Source of the DNA: Mycogone perniciosa
Taxonomy: Eukaryota; Ascomycota; Sordariomycetes; Hypocreales; Hypocreaceae
DNA length: 37,409 nucleotides
NCBI GenBank assembly: GCA_025331125.1
Contig: JAOALB010000235.1
Span: 1 to 37,409 of the forward strand
Reading direction: 5' to 3'
Part shown: piece after piece, positions 13,541 through 25,448 of the stretch
Layout: every line of letters begins with the position of its first letter
Numbering within the stretch: position 1 is the first letter of the stretch
The notes under the pieces: model-generated
The model's input: the letters and a program-made list of their open reading frames with translations, nothing else
The model's database searches: none
What the model was told of the DNA's origin: nothing
Program-made: the position numbers and the translations under genes

Positions 13541-14016
13541 AGTAAATAGGTACCTAGAAGGTTAGGTACCTATAGGTATAAAAGGGAAGCTATAAAGGGG
13601 GCCAGGAGTTTCCAAGGCTTCTTAATTATAAACGAATTCAAGGGCTTTAAATTTGATAATAAAAACAATATAAAAACACTAATAATCCTCTTTATTTAAT
13701 TAATACAGGAACTTTACTATATATATAACTTAATAGCGAAAGTTTAAGGTGAAAATATAGAAATACTTAGTGATCTTAGTAATTTAAGAAATCGCTAGTA
13801 ATTAAGGGAATAAGCAGTAATATAGAAAATAGTTAATAAAGTAAAGCTTATAAGGTAATACAAACTAAGGCCTATGCATTTATTATAGCGAAGCCTCTAT
13901 TTAGGTGTAAATGATAAGTACTATAAGCCTATGCGATAGCGTTGACAATAATCTGAACCGGCGGATATATGCGACCCTTTTTCGCCCCCTTTGTAACTCC
14001 TTTCTTTGTACCTTTC
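13541..14016. other. Less degraded island left of element A
   Basis: Base composition is visibly more balanced here than on either side, with stretches such as GGGGGCCAGGAGTTTCC and GAACCGGCGGATATATGCG. No open frame of useful length and no known RNA is recognisable. It borders the outer end of LTR A directly and may be single-copy sequence that was only partly mutated. Confidence 0.45.
13549..13570. repeat. Perfect 8-bp inverted repeat
   Basis: GGTACCTA (13549-13556) and TAGGTACC (13563-13570) are exact reverse complements around a 6-base loop. It could form a small hairpin. Nothing else suggests a function. Confidence 0.6.
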
Positions 14017-14415
14017 TGTGACAATCCAGGTTAATTCTTAACAGTTAAACCAAGGTTTATAGGTTTATATTAACAGAAAGGTTAAAGATAAATACTTAGT
14101 AGCGTAATATAGTTACTATTCTATAAAAGTAATACTGTAAGTAAATAATTATATTAATAACTATTTAAATAACTATACTAATAATTATAATTTACTTAAT
14201 TTTATATATAAAAGAGATATATAATAAATATATTTAGATTATAGATAGATTATAGTTATATTAAATTACTTTAATTTATATTCTGTAATTTACATAATCT
14301 ATAGTTTATAGTAATTTAAATAATCCTTTTTAATTAAATAGTTATTCAATTATTCTTTTAAGGTATATACTGCCCTAAACCCTTTATATAGCTATAAAAG
14401 GGTTAGGTTATAATA
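14017..14415 (-). repeat. 3' LTR of element A (~399 bp, family 2)
   Basis: On the plus strand it starts TGTGACAATCC and ends TTATAATA (from CGTGACA). The first ~190 bases match the LTRs of C. The part nearer the internal side (about 14200-14390) instead matches the LTR of D, for example ATTACTATAAACTATA on the minus strand. Confidence 0.8.
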
Positions 14416-14421
14416 TAGTAT

Positions 14422-14432
14422 CCCCCTTTTAA
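14422..14432 (-). other. Polypurine tract of element A
   Basis: The plus strand reads CCCCCTTTTAA, so the minus strand is TTAAAAGGGGG a few bases before the LTR. The same arrangement is seen in C (26108-26118) and D (25433-25443). It shows that the LTR at 14017 is a 3' LTR on the minus strand. Confidence 0.68.
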
Positions 14433-14863
14433 TAGTTTTATCTTTAAAAGCCTACCTATCCTATATAAATACTATACCTCCCTTTATATATATAATGTTT
14501 CTTTTTCTGTTTCCTTTTTTATATATATAGTACTAATAATATAAATTATATTATAAACGTTTATTTTTTAAAGACCCTTTAGCATTTACCCTTAATATCT
14601 GTTACTAGAAAACTAGACTTTAAAGCTATACTTTATTTATATTATTATACCTATAGTTATATTTATAAAATAATAAATAGGGTTTTTTAATATTAAGAAT
14701 ATATTTAATAAGGGCACCTTTATAATAGTTTTCGAATGCTAGTAAATATTTATAAATATCTTTTATTTTTTTTTATTTTTTTTTTAATTCTTTTAATATT
14801 TTAAATTACTTTAAAGTATAGGTAATTAAAGATACAGAAATAAACGGCAGAGCTTGAATTAAC

Positions 14864-15035
14864 TGTTACGGCACTAACTGTAACGCGATATTAATGCCTT
14901 GTTATGTAAGCTCTGGTTATATAACCAGGCCCTAACGCGTTGCTAGCTATAGCTTTCTGTAAACCCTTAAGGCTTCTTTACTCTCTACAGTACAATAATA
15001 ATATTTGCCTTAACCTGCCTTCCTATACTGTAATA
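14864..15035 (+). repeat. 5' LTR of element B (172 bp)
   Basis: Begins TGTTACGGCACTAACTG and ends CTGTAATA (probably from GTAACA). It matches 20839-21010 over the full 172 bp, with transitions only at the sites I compared. Confidence 0.9.
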
Positions 15036-17060
15036 GTTTATATTATCCTTTAACTTAACTATATTATTACGAGGTATATACTTAATTAATTATAAACTTC
15101 CTTAAATTCCCCTTTTATTCCTAAACCTATAATAATACCTCTATAGCCTAGCCTTTACCCTTTAAATCCTATACCTATAAGAAACTAATTATAAGTAAAA
15201 TAAATATAAATGCTTTAAACTTTATTTTATAACTTAATTTAATATAATAAATTATAGTCTTTACTATAAAGTTAATACTTTTCCTTTTTCTTTTTAAAAC
15301 TTTATAAAAATCTAATATTAATAGTAATTATATATATTTAAAAAACGCAATTATTAAAGACAATAACTTTTATTATTAATTTTATTTTTTTAATTAAATA
15401 ATAAATAAAGGTTTAATTTAATAAAAAGAAAAAAAATAAACCTTTTAAGTAAAAAGTTTTAAAATAAATAATTAACAACTAAAACCTTAAAGTATAAATT
15501 AAAGCTTAAATTAAAGCTTTAAATATAGCTTTACTGCTAAACTTTAAAAATAATTATTTATTTAATTACTATTAAATTAAAGACATTAAATAATTTAATA
15601 GTAAATAAAAGAATATTATTAAATACTAGTAAAAATATATAAATTAATACTTTTAAATTAATATTACTGTTATAAATAAATAATTAATTTTTTTAATTAA
15701 ATTTAAAAAGATTTTATATATTATAGGCCTTTTAAAGGGAAATATATATTAACTGCAATTAAGAAACTTTAATATTAATTAGCAACTTAATATAGCTAAA
15801 TACTATATATACTATACTACTTTACTTTTAAGTCTTTTATAAGGAATATATCGCTAAAGGACTATACTTTTACAATAAAAAAGTAAATTATAGCTTTAAT
15901 AAATATAATAAAAAGAAGTAAGCTAATATATGTTAAAGAAATCTATATTAAATATAAAACTAAAATTATTAAATTTAGCTATACTAGCTATACTTTAACC
16001 TAGCAGTATTTTAAAGCTTATAGTAAAATAGCTTAGTAAAGTATAATAATTAAACCTTAATAGTATATTAATATTACCTATAAAACTTAACTAACCTATA
16101 AATCTAAGCTTTAAATAATATACCCTTTTTAAATATTAATAAAGATAATAATAATAGTACTGCTTTATTAATTTTTAATTTACTTTATTTGATTAAATAT
16201 ATTTATTAAAAACCTAAACTTAATTGATAAATTAAAGAGAAAATTAACTTTTACTAAAGGTTATATATAAAAGTTAACTATAAATAATACTATTATTTTA
16301 AAATAAATTTACTACTACCTTTTTAATTAAAAGCCTTTTAAATTTAAATTAATAAACAGTAAATCCCTTTTAATATAAACTATACTATCCTTTATATATA
16401 ATATTTATATTAATATAAAAGCTTTAATAAGTAGCAGCTATATACTTTGAACTTTTACTATCTATAGCTTTTTTAAATAATTTAATATTATTATTTAATA
16501 ACTGCTATTTACTAAAAACCTCTTTTTTACTAATAAAAGTAAAGTTAATAAGATTTTAGACTTTTTTATTATATAAACTATAATTAGCCTTTATAAAAAG
16601 CTTTACCTCTTTTTTATTATAAGTATCTTTAATAATATATTTATTATTTTTAGCTTTTTATAGTTAAAAAAATATAACTTTAATATTAACTAGGAAAAAT
16701 TAACTATTACTTTTAAATCCTATTACTATTATAATTATTGCCTTTTAAAGAATATAGCTAGGTTTATATAAGTTTTAATAGTAATTAAAATAAGAAATAA
16801 TTTCGCTAAAGCTAATATAAAAAATATATATTACTAGTAACTAATAGTTGAAAATACTTTAAATAAAGTAAAGTTTAATTTAATTAAATAAAGAATTATA
16901 TTATACTAGTAACTATTAATTAAAAATACTTAAGAAAAAGAAAACTATAATTTAATTAAAGAGGGAGCTTATAAACTGCGTATTTTATAAAGCTTAATAT
17001 TAAACTAAAATTACTATATAACCTATAAGTATAGTAAAATTAATAATAAAGAAATATAAA
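15036..17060 (+). pseudogene. gag and protease region of element B
   Basis: About 2 kb between the 5' LTR and the RT region, the usual place of gag and protease. The protein cannot be read reliably. Near 15860-15910 a frame has tyrosines spaced like the Cys and His positions of a gag zinc knuckle (C-to-Y by G-to-A), but one of the four positions does not fit. The right end (from about 17071) is shared with element F. Confidence 0.45.
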
Positions 17061-17849
17061 TATAAATAATCCTGAATTAAATATATATAAAGCTGCTGCC
17101 TGCCTTTATAATTTACAGCTAATAATAAAAAGGAAAACCTTTATTAAAGCTACTATTATTACCTTTTAATATACAGCTTTTATAAAATTAAAGTAAACTT
17201 TAAAATTAAAAAATATATTTAATGATAGCAGATATATAAATAATAGCAGTTAAAAGTTTTATTACCTTTTATGATTAACTATATATCTATATAATAAAAG
17301 TAACCTAAAAAGAGATTAATTAAACTATTGAGATTAAAGGATTAATGCCTATTAGCCTATTAAAGCGTTTAAATAAGTGTTTTTAATAAATACTACTCTG
17401 TAATATAATTAAAAAAGATTATAGCTGTTAATATAAAGAAATTTAGAGCAGGAAAATTTAAGTTTAGTAAACTAGATATTTTAAAGAAGCTGCTATTTTA
17501 GCTATATAATTTATATAATACCTTTCTATTAAAGATAATAAATAAGCTCCCTTTATAATAGGCTTAAAACTATAAAATTAAAATATTACTAGGAAAAGAC
17601 CTTTTATATTAAAAAAATAAACTATTTTTATTTAATAAACTATAAGTAATAAAAGAATAGTTAAATAATAATTTAATAAAAGGATTTATTTGTAAATTGC
17701 AAGTATAATGCACTGCTGCCTTCCTTTTAACTGTAAAACTAAAAGGCAGTATTTATATTTATTAAAACTATTAAAGGTTAAATAATATTACTATTAAGAA
17801 TTAATACCTATTACTATTAATTTAAGAAACCTTTAACACTTTAAGCTAT

Positions 17850-18830
17850 ATAAAGGTATATATAAAACTCGATATTATTGCTGCGTTTAATAACCTTTAT
17901 ATCGCTAAAAGAAATATATAGAAAATAATATTTATTATAAAGTTTAACCTTTTCAAGATATTAATTATACTTTTTAGCCTTTATAATATACCTACTATAT
18001 TTTAATATTATACTAACTATACTTTTTATAACCTCTTTAACTGCACCTATATAGTATACTTTAATAATATTTTTATATACTCTTTAAGCTAAAAGCAATA
18101 TTAAAAATAAATTTATAAAGTAATAGCCTGCCTTTAAAATATTAGCCTTTAAATTAATATTACTGAATATAAGTTTAAAATAATAAAAATAGAATATTTT
18201 AGCTTAATTATTACTTTAAAGGGATTAAAGATAGATCCTAAAAAGGTTAAAGGTATATTAAATTAGTAGTTACTTAAAGGAGTAAAAGACTTATAAAAGT
18301 TCTTTAGCTTTATAAACTTTTATTACTGTTTTATTTAAAAATACTTTAAAATAGCTATATTATTAAATAAGCTTTTAAAAAAAAATTATATATTTAAAGA
18401 GAAAAATAATAGGAAGCCTTTAATTTAATTAAATACACTTTTAAATCAGCTTTAATTTTAGCCCTCTTTAACTATAATAAATAAATAGTCTTTAAAATAG
18501 ATACCTTTAATTAAATATTAACCAGTATTTTATTATAATATAATAAAAAAGGTATTTTATACTTTATTGCATTTTTTTCTGTAAAGTATAATATTTAAAA
18601 ATATAATTATAAAATCTATAATAAAACGCTTTTAGCTATTATTAAAATAATAAAAAAATAGCGCCTAGAATTATAAAGCTTATAAAGATTTAATATTATT
18701 ATAGACTATAAAGACTTTAAATACTTTACTTTAATTAAAGCTTTAAATTAGCGATAAGTCTAATAGTTTAAATTCCTTTTTAGCTTTAACTTCTCTATTA
18801 TTTATTAACCTGGCTTTAAGGCTGTAAAGT
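17850..18830 (+). pseudogene. Reverse transcriptase and RNase H relic of element B
   Basis: The RT palm is readable at about 17860-18080, with the YLDD box changed to YFNN at 18057-18068 exactly as in element F. RNase H follows at about 18450-18830 and ends in a segment like the family's F-x-I-x-Y-R-PG motif. Several blocks are less mutated than in F, which helps to confirm the assignment. Not functional. Confidence 0.78.
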
Positions 18831-19119
18831 TTAATGCGTTAAGTAAAAAAGTAGAAGATGAGCCTATAAAATTTAATTTTTTTAATAATTAAATTAAAAA
18901 TAGGCAATATACTATCCTTTTATAAAGTTTTTTTAGCCTTAAAGTTTAAGTAATATTTTAAAAAGAAATTTTATTCAATATAGAAATATCTAGAAAGGCT
19001 GCCCCAATAGCTATAATAATACCTGCAGAAAGTAAATTAATTAATAACCTGATTATAGTAGTATATAAATGATATATTATAGTAAAAGAAATAGTAACTG
19101 TGCTTTAAGACTTTAATAT

Positions 19120-20525
19120 CCGCTAATAGCTAAAGCAGCTCTATAAAGAACTTTAGATTATAATAAATAACTATTAAGTAATAAATAGCAGAATTTATTA
19201 TTAAAAGTAGCTTTTTATTCCCTTTAATAATAAACTTTATATATAAATTCTATTTAGAAACTATTTTAGCGGCTTAGCTAGATATTTAGGCAGGTTTAAA
19301 ACCTTAGACTTTATTAGCTAAATATACTAATAGCTATAACTTTTAAAAGATATTAAAATATTTATATAAGCCTATAAACTATATATTAAAATAAAGGCTT
19401 TATAATCTTTACTATGAAGTTTCCTTTAACTATTATTAGTTTTATTTTATATATAGTTAAATATCTTTATTAACTATATTATATTACTGCTCAAATCCTG
19501 CTATTATAATACTATATATAAGTATTTACTAATAATAGTTTACTGCTTTATTAAAATATATTACTTTATATTTATTATTTTATTATTAATAAAACAGCTA
19601 GTTAATATATTTATTAATAGGATTTACTGCCTTTATAGTGTATTTAATAATATTATATTAAACTATAATATATAATTTATATTAAAACTCTAGGAATAAC
19701 TTTTAAAGCAATTAAAAGTTATCTTAAAATAGTTATTAGCCTTTTACTTTAAAACTAATAGTTAAATTAAAAGAATTAATATAAATATAAAATAATACCT
19801 ATTAGCTTTTATTAACTTTTATTAAAATAACTAGGTTTATTAGCTTTTATTAATTAAATTTGCTGTAAATAATATAATATCTGAAACTACTAGTATATTA
19901 CTGTTTTTCATTAATTATAGTTTTAACCCTCGCTTAAAGATAAAGCCTTTATAGCCTTGCCTTTTAAACCTTTTTATAATAAAGAAAATAAAGTTTTTTT
20001 ATATTTATACTATTACTAATCGACTTAAATATATTATTATATAGTTAAAAGCCTTTATTAAAGCCTTAAAAAAGATATAAAGAAAATTTAAATATATAAG
20101 AAAAGGCATTATTAGTTTATACTATTAGGCAGGAAATCTTTATTAATATATAAAATATAAAAAATTAACTAGCTAATAAAAAAGCTAGACAATAAATAGG
20201 TAGGACTTTATATAATAATAAAGGTATATTGATAAGCCTGCGCTATTAGTTTACTAGAAAGTATAAAGATCTTTTTAGTTTTATATAGCTTTTTCCTGTA
20301 ATTTAAAATAGCTATTTTACTGCACTTTAAGTAAAAGATAAGTAATAAAGCTAGATTAAAGAATATTTAAACTAAAGTATTAAAAAAGGAAAATAGTATA
20401 GATAAAGTATAAAAGAAATAAAAGTTTAAAGTACTTTTAGATTATTATAATAATAATAGTTTCTATTACTTTATTAAATAAAGATATTATACTACTATAT
20501 AATAATTAGTTAAAGACCTATAAAG
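19120..20525 (+). pseudogene. Integrase and chromodomain relic of element B
   Basis: At 19855-19990 the frame reads like an E-F-A-V-N-N start followed by a P-F-F-x-N-Y-x-F-N-P-R-L-like block of the integrase core end. At about 20110-20280 come a K-x-N-R-P-x-K-K-L-D-like segment and the start of the GPF-like SH3 fold. A chromodomain-like tail with a K-W-x-F-x-x-L-L-D-Y-Y-N-N-N pattern lies at about 20405-20525. The parallel region in F is 2090-3515. Confidence 0.78.
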
Positions 20526-20821
20526 CTAAAAGAGGATAATATAAAACTTTTATATAAAAACCTAAAAAAGCTAAGCTTATTATAATAGTTATTAAAAGGA
20601 ATTATAAAAGAAGAAAAAAAGGAAATAGTTAAAAAGAAATTAATGCCTGCAAAGTACTAATTAAAGACTATACTATATTAAAGCCTATAATTAAACTATA
20701 TATTACTAACACTAAAAACTATATAATTTGCCCTATTTACTTTTATATTGGAAATATTAAGATAAATTACCTGGAATTTCAATTTATATAAGTAATATAG
20801 CTATTCGCGGCTAAATAGCGA

Positions 20822-20835
20822 GATAGGAGGGGGGG
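20822..20835 (+). other. Polypurine tract of element B
   Basis: GATAGGAGGGGGGG lies three bases before the 3' LTR start at 20839. This is a clean plus-strand priming site and among the best preserved motifs of the element. Confidence 0.8.
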
Positions 20836-20838
20836 TAC

Positions 20839-21010
20839 TGTTACAGCACTGACTGTAATGCAATGTTAATGCCCTGTTATGTATGCTCCGGTTACGTGAC
20901 CAGGCCCTAATGTGTTCCTAGCTATAGCTTTCCGTAGAGCCTTAGGGCTTCCTTGCTCTCCACAGCATAACAACGATATTTGCCTTGACCTGCCTTCCTA
21001 TGCCGTAATA
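20839..21010 (+). repeat. 3' LTR of element B (172 bp)
   Basis: Starts TGTTACAGCACTGACTG and ends GCCGTAATA. It is the least mutated of the three family 1 LTRs. It is followed by TTAGC, compared with TTAAC before the 5' LTR. Confidence 0.9.
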
Positions 21011-21030
21011 TTAGCAGAATTATATTATAA

Positions 21031-21252
21031 GCTTTTTATTACTGTAATGCAATTAACTTGCCTTTATACTTAGCGCAAAGTATTAATAATAAAAAAGGCG
21101 AAGATAGTAAATTTAAGTTAAAAAGTATAGATAAGTTAAATAAAGCTAAATATTATAAGGTAAAAGCTGCTATTAATATATATTCTTTTAAGGCTGTTAA
21201 TATAATTAACTGGACTGCTTTTAGGCTGCTGAATTTATTATTAGTAAACTGA
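21031..21252 (+). pseudogene. Antisense gene relic of element A (3' part)
   Basis: An open plus-strand frame of 64 codons (21058-21252) continues upstream with one stop at 21028. It reads a K-S-I-D-K-L-N-K-like segment, then K-V-K-A-A-I-N-I-Y and N-I-I-N-W-T-A-F before the stop. The same segment occurs on the minus strand of element D (24762 to about 25000), and C has a related frame at 26495-26842. The stop lies about 40 bp from the end of the convergent chromodomain of A (~21300). It resembles the coiled-coil hypothetical proteins often annotated near fungal transposons, whose middle reads R-G-x-x-S-L-D-E-L and whose end reads DW-x-x-L-G-L. Function unknown. The 5' half lies left of 14863, across the insertion of B. 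Confidence 0.5.
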
Positions 21253-21296
21253 AACTTTAGTAAAATTATTATAAAATTGTTTAAAAGTGCTTAAAG

Positions 21297-22580
21297 TATT
21301 TTTAAGTTCCTTAGAATTATATTCTTTTTTATAGTTTTTCTACTTTATTAAATATTAATATTTATTATCCTTTATTTTTATAGCTTTAATTTCTTTAAGT
21401 TTATATTTTTCCTTAAGTAATAAAACCTTAATGAAGTCTATAATTAATTTCTTTTTCTTTATTTTATAATACTTTTTTAAATAATAAAATATAGAATATT
21501 AAGTAAATTTAAATATTATTTAATAGTATAACTTTATAAATAACCTTTAAAATAACCTTTTTAATTGAATAAAGTTTAAGTTTTTGAAAATTTTATTTCT
21601 TACTTAATTACATTATTTTAATATTTATAGTCTTTTCTTTTAGTAAATATTAATATAGATAAATTATATTTTCTTTTAAACTTATATTTTATTCATATAT
21701 AAGCCTTTCTTTAGCGCTTTATATATATTTAGTATAAAGCTATAATTAATATATATAAAGTTACGTTTAATTAACTTTAGAAAATTGCTATTATAAGATA
21801 TTTATATAATTAATAGCTTTTTTATTTAATTACTTTCATTAACATAAATGTAACCTTTTAAATAAACTTTAATAACTTAATTAATATACTTTATTTATTT
21901 ATTCATTTATATATAATATATAGTATTAAGCTTATAATTTATATTTAATTAGGGTACAAGTATTTACTTGAATGTAAATATAAAGCTTAATTTTCAGTTA
22001 GAAGTAATTTTAATTAAAATTATATAGTTAACTGTAATAAATTATAGAAATATATAAATTAATATTTCTATATTTATTGCCTTTGTATATAAAAAGAAAT
22101 AAAAGTAATTAATAAATTAATCTGTAATTAGTAAAATACGTTAATATTTAATATTTATTTTTAATTTAATATATAATAGTAATTAAATAATAAAGTTTAA
22201 TAAAATTAACTTTTATAGTTGTTCTAGTATTAATAAAGGTTATAGCTTACTGTATAGTTTATATTTTAAAGTCTTAGTTATTTTATAAATTATATAGTAA
22301 AAAATAATATTTTATATAACTTTTTTAAGCCTTTAAAACTTAAAGTACCTTTATATTTATTTATAAGTTTTACAAATACCTTTATATTTATATATTAAGT
22401 ATTAATAAACTTTTATAACCATATTTTTCTAAACTTTACTTAACATTAAAGTCTTTTATTTTATTATAAACTTTTATTATTATTAAATCTTATATTCTTT
22501 AAGAATCTATTATTATTTTAAGTAATATAATACTCTTTAATATATTAAAGTATAGTATTATTGTTTAATAGTTTATATAT
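21297..22580 (-). pseudogene. Integrase and chromodomain relic of element A
   Basis: On the minus strand the chromodomain reads at about 21405-21300, with K-E-I-K-A-I, D-N-K, Y-L-I-K and N-Y-K-K-E-Y blocks and lost tryptophans. The integrase precedes it towards 22580. The sequence aligns with 26872-28270 in element C. The alignment ends abruptly in the RNase H-integrase linker, which marks the truncation point of A. Confidence 0.65.
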
Positions 22581-22649
22581 ATATAAAGTATTATAGATAT
22601 CATAAAATATTAAATTATTTATAAAATTAAAACAGTATAAACCTTATAT

Positions 22650-23345
22650 ATAGAACGTTACTTGTTTAAAGTATATTATTACTTTTAAAGACATTTATAT
22701 AAACTTATTAAAAGTATAAGCAGTAAAAGCTTAACTTATATTTATAATAATGAAACAAATTTCAAGCTTTTTAAAATTTATTAACTACTATTAATAATTT
22801 ATTAAAGGCTATAAAAGTATTATATAAACTATTTATAAATTTAGTAAAGAGAATTAGAATTCTTTATAAATATTGAATATATAAAATATATTTAATACAT
22901 TTTAATAGTTTATTTTAAAAGAACTTATATTTATTATATTTAATTTATTTAAAGAAATAAAAGTTAAATTAAATACTTTTAACTTTACTATAAAAGTTTA
23001 ATTTAATTAAAAGAATAAAAATAGTAAATTATACTTTATTGCCTTTTATTTTACAGTATTATATAATATAAAACTAAACTATTTAATATATAATAAAGAA
23101 TTCTTTATTATTATTTTTATATTTAAAGAATAGCGATATTACCTATTAAAAGGAATATATAGAGTTAAAATATATATTAACTATAAAAGTATTATATATT
23201 TTGCAATAGTTTAATTATTTTCTAGAGAATAAATCTATTATATAAACTACTTTTTAAATTTTAATTATATTTTCATTTATTGAAAAGGATTTAAAATAAA
23301 TAAATAAATATATTTAATAAATAAGTTAATTATAATTAAAGAAAG
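22650..23345 (+). pseudogene. RT thumb and RNase H relic of element D
   Basis: At about 22660-22860 the frame reads like the RT connection of gypsy elements: an L-G-Y-I-I block, then F-L-x-F-x-N-Y-Y-x-x-F-I-K-G-Y. RNase H follows, with a Y-x-I-Y-x-K-E-x-F-x-I block (about 23075-23115), an F-x-x-x-x-x-L-x-R-x-Q-like segment (~23200-23240) and a Y-x-x-G-like end. The catalytic YLDD part of RT is absent, so the truncation lies inside RT. Confidence 0.75.
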
Positions 23346-24735
23346 ATTAAGTATATTAAATAAATCTTAAAATAAACCTTTAAAAGATACTATTAATAAA
23401 TAGTATATTAAGCTATATATAAAGTATTTAATAATAATATTATATTTTAATATATTAAAGGATATTATATCATTTAAAATAATAATAGACTTTAAGAAAT
23501 ATAAAGTGTAATCATAAAAGAATTAAATAATGAAATAAATAAATATAAAAGTACTTTAACTTTTAAAGGCTTAAAAAGGTAATATAAAATATAGTCTTTT
23601 ATTATATAATTCATAAAATAGTTAAACCTTTAAAATATAAACTATATAGTAAACTTTAACTTTGATTAATATTTAAATAACTATAAAAGTTAATTTTACT
23701 AGACGTTATTATTAAATTATTATTATTTATTAAATTAAAAGAAAAAATTAAATATGATAGTATTTTAGTAATTATAAATGAATTTATTAAATACTTTTAC
23801 TTTTTTTTATATAAAAAAGCAATAAATATAAAGATATTTATTTATATATTTTTATAACTTATTATAGTTAACTATATAATTTTAGTTAAAACGATTTCTA
23901 ATTAAAGATTAACCTTTATATTTACATTCTAGTAAATATTTATAAAGTAATTGAATATAAATTATAAATTTAATATTATATATTACCTATAAATAAATAA
24001 TTAAATAAAATATATTAACTGGATTATTAAAGCTTACTTGATACGTTATATTAACTTTGATTGAAATAATTAAATAAAAAAGCTATTAGTTATATAAATA
24101 TCCTTTTATAGTAATATTTTGAAGTTAACTAGATTTAACTTTATATATATTAACTATAACCTTATACTAAATATATATAAAACGCTAGAAAAAAGACTAT
24201 ATATTAATAAAATATAAATTAAAGCTAAAAATCTAAAATAGTTGTATAAAGAATATAAATATACTTTTATATTATATAAAAAGAAAATAAAAAAGTATAT
24301 TAATAAATATAACGTAAAGGGATTAATCTTTAAAAAAGGAGATATAGTTTACTTACATTAATATGTATTAAAGAAAAAAACTATAAATATTAAAATAATA
24401 TAATTTAGCAATCAATTAAATTTTGAAAAACTTAAACTTTATTCTAATTAAAAACGTTATTTTAAAAGTTATTTATAAATTGATACTATTAAATAATATT
24501 TAGATTTATCTAGTATTTTATATTTTACCATTTAAAAAAGCATTATAAAATAAATTAAAAAATAGATTAATTATAAACTTAATTAAAGTTTTACTTATGA
24601 AAAGAAATATAAAGTTAAAGAAATTAAAGCTATAAAAATAGACAATAATAAACGCTAATATTTAACAAAGTAAAAAGACTATAGAGAAGAATATCACTTT
24701 TAAAAACTTAAAGAATATTTAATGTACCTTTAAAT
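23345..24735 (+). pseudogene. Integrase and chromodomain relic of element D
   Basis: At about 24230-24400 the frame shows a basic helix, then F-K-K-G-D-I-V-Y-L, typical of the gypsy integrase C-terminal domain (F-K-x-G-D-x-V-W-L). A chromodomain follows at about 24595-24735. It reads Y-x-V-K-E-I-K-A-I, N-N-K-R, Y-L-T-K-[stop]-K-D-Y-x-E-E-Y-H and E-Y-L, with the stop where chromodomains carry the tryptophan of V-K-W. The chromodomain is the best evidence that this family belongs to the chromoviruses. Confidence 0.8.
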
Positions 24736-24761
24736 ACAACTTTAATACTTTTACTAAACCT

Positions 24762-25060
24762 TCAGCCTATTAATAATAAATTAAATAACTTAAAAGCAGT
24801 CTAATTAATTATATTAATAGCCTTAAAAATATATATTAATAGCAGCCTTTACTTTATAATATTCTCCTTTCTTTAATTTATTTAAGGATTTAAAACTATA
24901 ATAAACCATTTTATAACTATAAAGTATTATAGATTAACGCTATTACTTTAACTGCACCAGCTTTATAAAAGCTTTATTTACCTTTTATTAAGCGCAAAGT
25001 AAATAAGCCTTAGTCTTTTTCTCTTTTCGCTTTATCTTTTACTTCTCTAAAATTATATAT
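24762..25060 (-). pseudogene. Antisense gene relic of element D
   Basis: On the minus strand, ending at the TGA at 24764-24762, a frame reads a K-S-L-N-K-L-K-x-G-E-Y-Y segment followed by K-V-K-A-A-I-N-I-Y. This is nearly the same as the antisense frame of element A (21058-21252). After it a small indel shifts the frame, and N-I-I-N-[stop]-T-A-F follows, with W changed to stop. The gene is tail-to-tail with the chromodomain end, as in A and C. The upstream part is too mutated to read. Confidence 0.5.
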
Positions 25061-25432
25061 TACACTATACTATAAATTAAAAAAAAATTTAATAAACTTA
25101 ATAAAAAATAAACCTGTAAAATGTATAATACCAAAACTATTATATAAATAACCTTACTATATATATTTATTATAATATAAATTATCTATAATTATTTTAT
25201 AAAAAAGATTATCACTATAATAAAATAAATAAAGTATACTAAAATTATTAATAGCTTTAATTAATAAAAACAAGGTAAAGCGCTATTTAGTTTTATAAAA
25301 ATAAGATTTCACTATATAACTTAATATTCTGCTAATAGAAAAGTAGAATACAAAATAAAGGCATTATATTTATAAAATATAAAGGATAGCGGTATTTATA
25401 AAGGAATTAATAGGTTTTAAGGATAAAACTAA

Positions 25433-25443
25433 TAAAAGGGGGA
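25433..25443 (+). other. Polypurine tract of element D
   Basis: TAAAAGGGGGA lies just before the LTR start at 25449. It is the plus-strand counterpart of the tracts in A and C. Confidence 0.7.
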
Positions 25444-25448
25444 TATTA

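Larger units (their letters stand above)
14864..21010 (+). mobile_element. Element B: full-length RIP-degraded gypsy chromovirus (family 1)
   Basis: Two 172-bp LTRs 5.8 kb apart bound a complete interior. It has a gag/protease-sized region (15036 to about 17060), RT (~17850-18100), RNase H (~18450-18830), integrase (~19120-20280), a chromodomain-like end (~20405-20525) and a polypurine tract. The flanks are TTAAC on the left and TTAGC on the right, a possible 5-bp target duplication with one G-to-A difference. The element lies inside the antisense gene of element A, whose halves continue on both sides. All frames are broken by RIP stops. Confidence 0.85.
14017..22585 (-). mobile_element. Element A: 5'-truncated family 2 gypsy chromovirus, interrupted by element B
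   Basis: From left to right the minus-strand element shows its 3' LTR (14017-14415), a polypurine tract, an antisense gene relic split by element B, then the chromodomain (about 21300-21405) and integrase up to about 22580. The stretch 21297-22580 matches 26872-28270 of element C in the same orientation. The match then stops, and the sequence switches to a plus-strand element (D). RT, RNase H, gag and the 5' LTR are missing. Its LTR U3 resembles that of D more than that of C. Confidence 0.72.

Noticed and set aside
14393..14410. GGGTTAGG-like word as a telomere remnant
   Set aside because: It is a single occurrence within the LTR of element A, at a position explained by the mutated LTR end. 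No tandem TTAGGG is present.
14864..15035. This LTR as a solo LTR
   Set aside because: It has the same length and orientation as 20839-21010, with a complete pol region between them and matching flanks, so it is the 5' LTR of element B.
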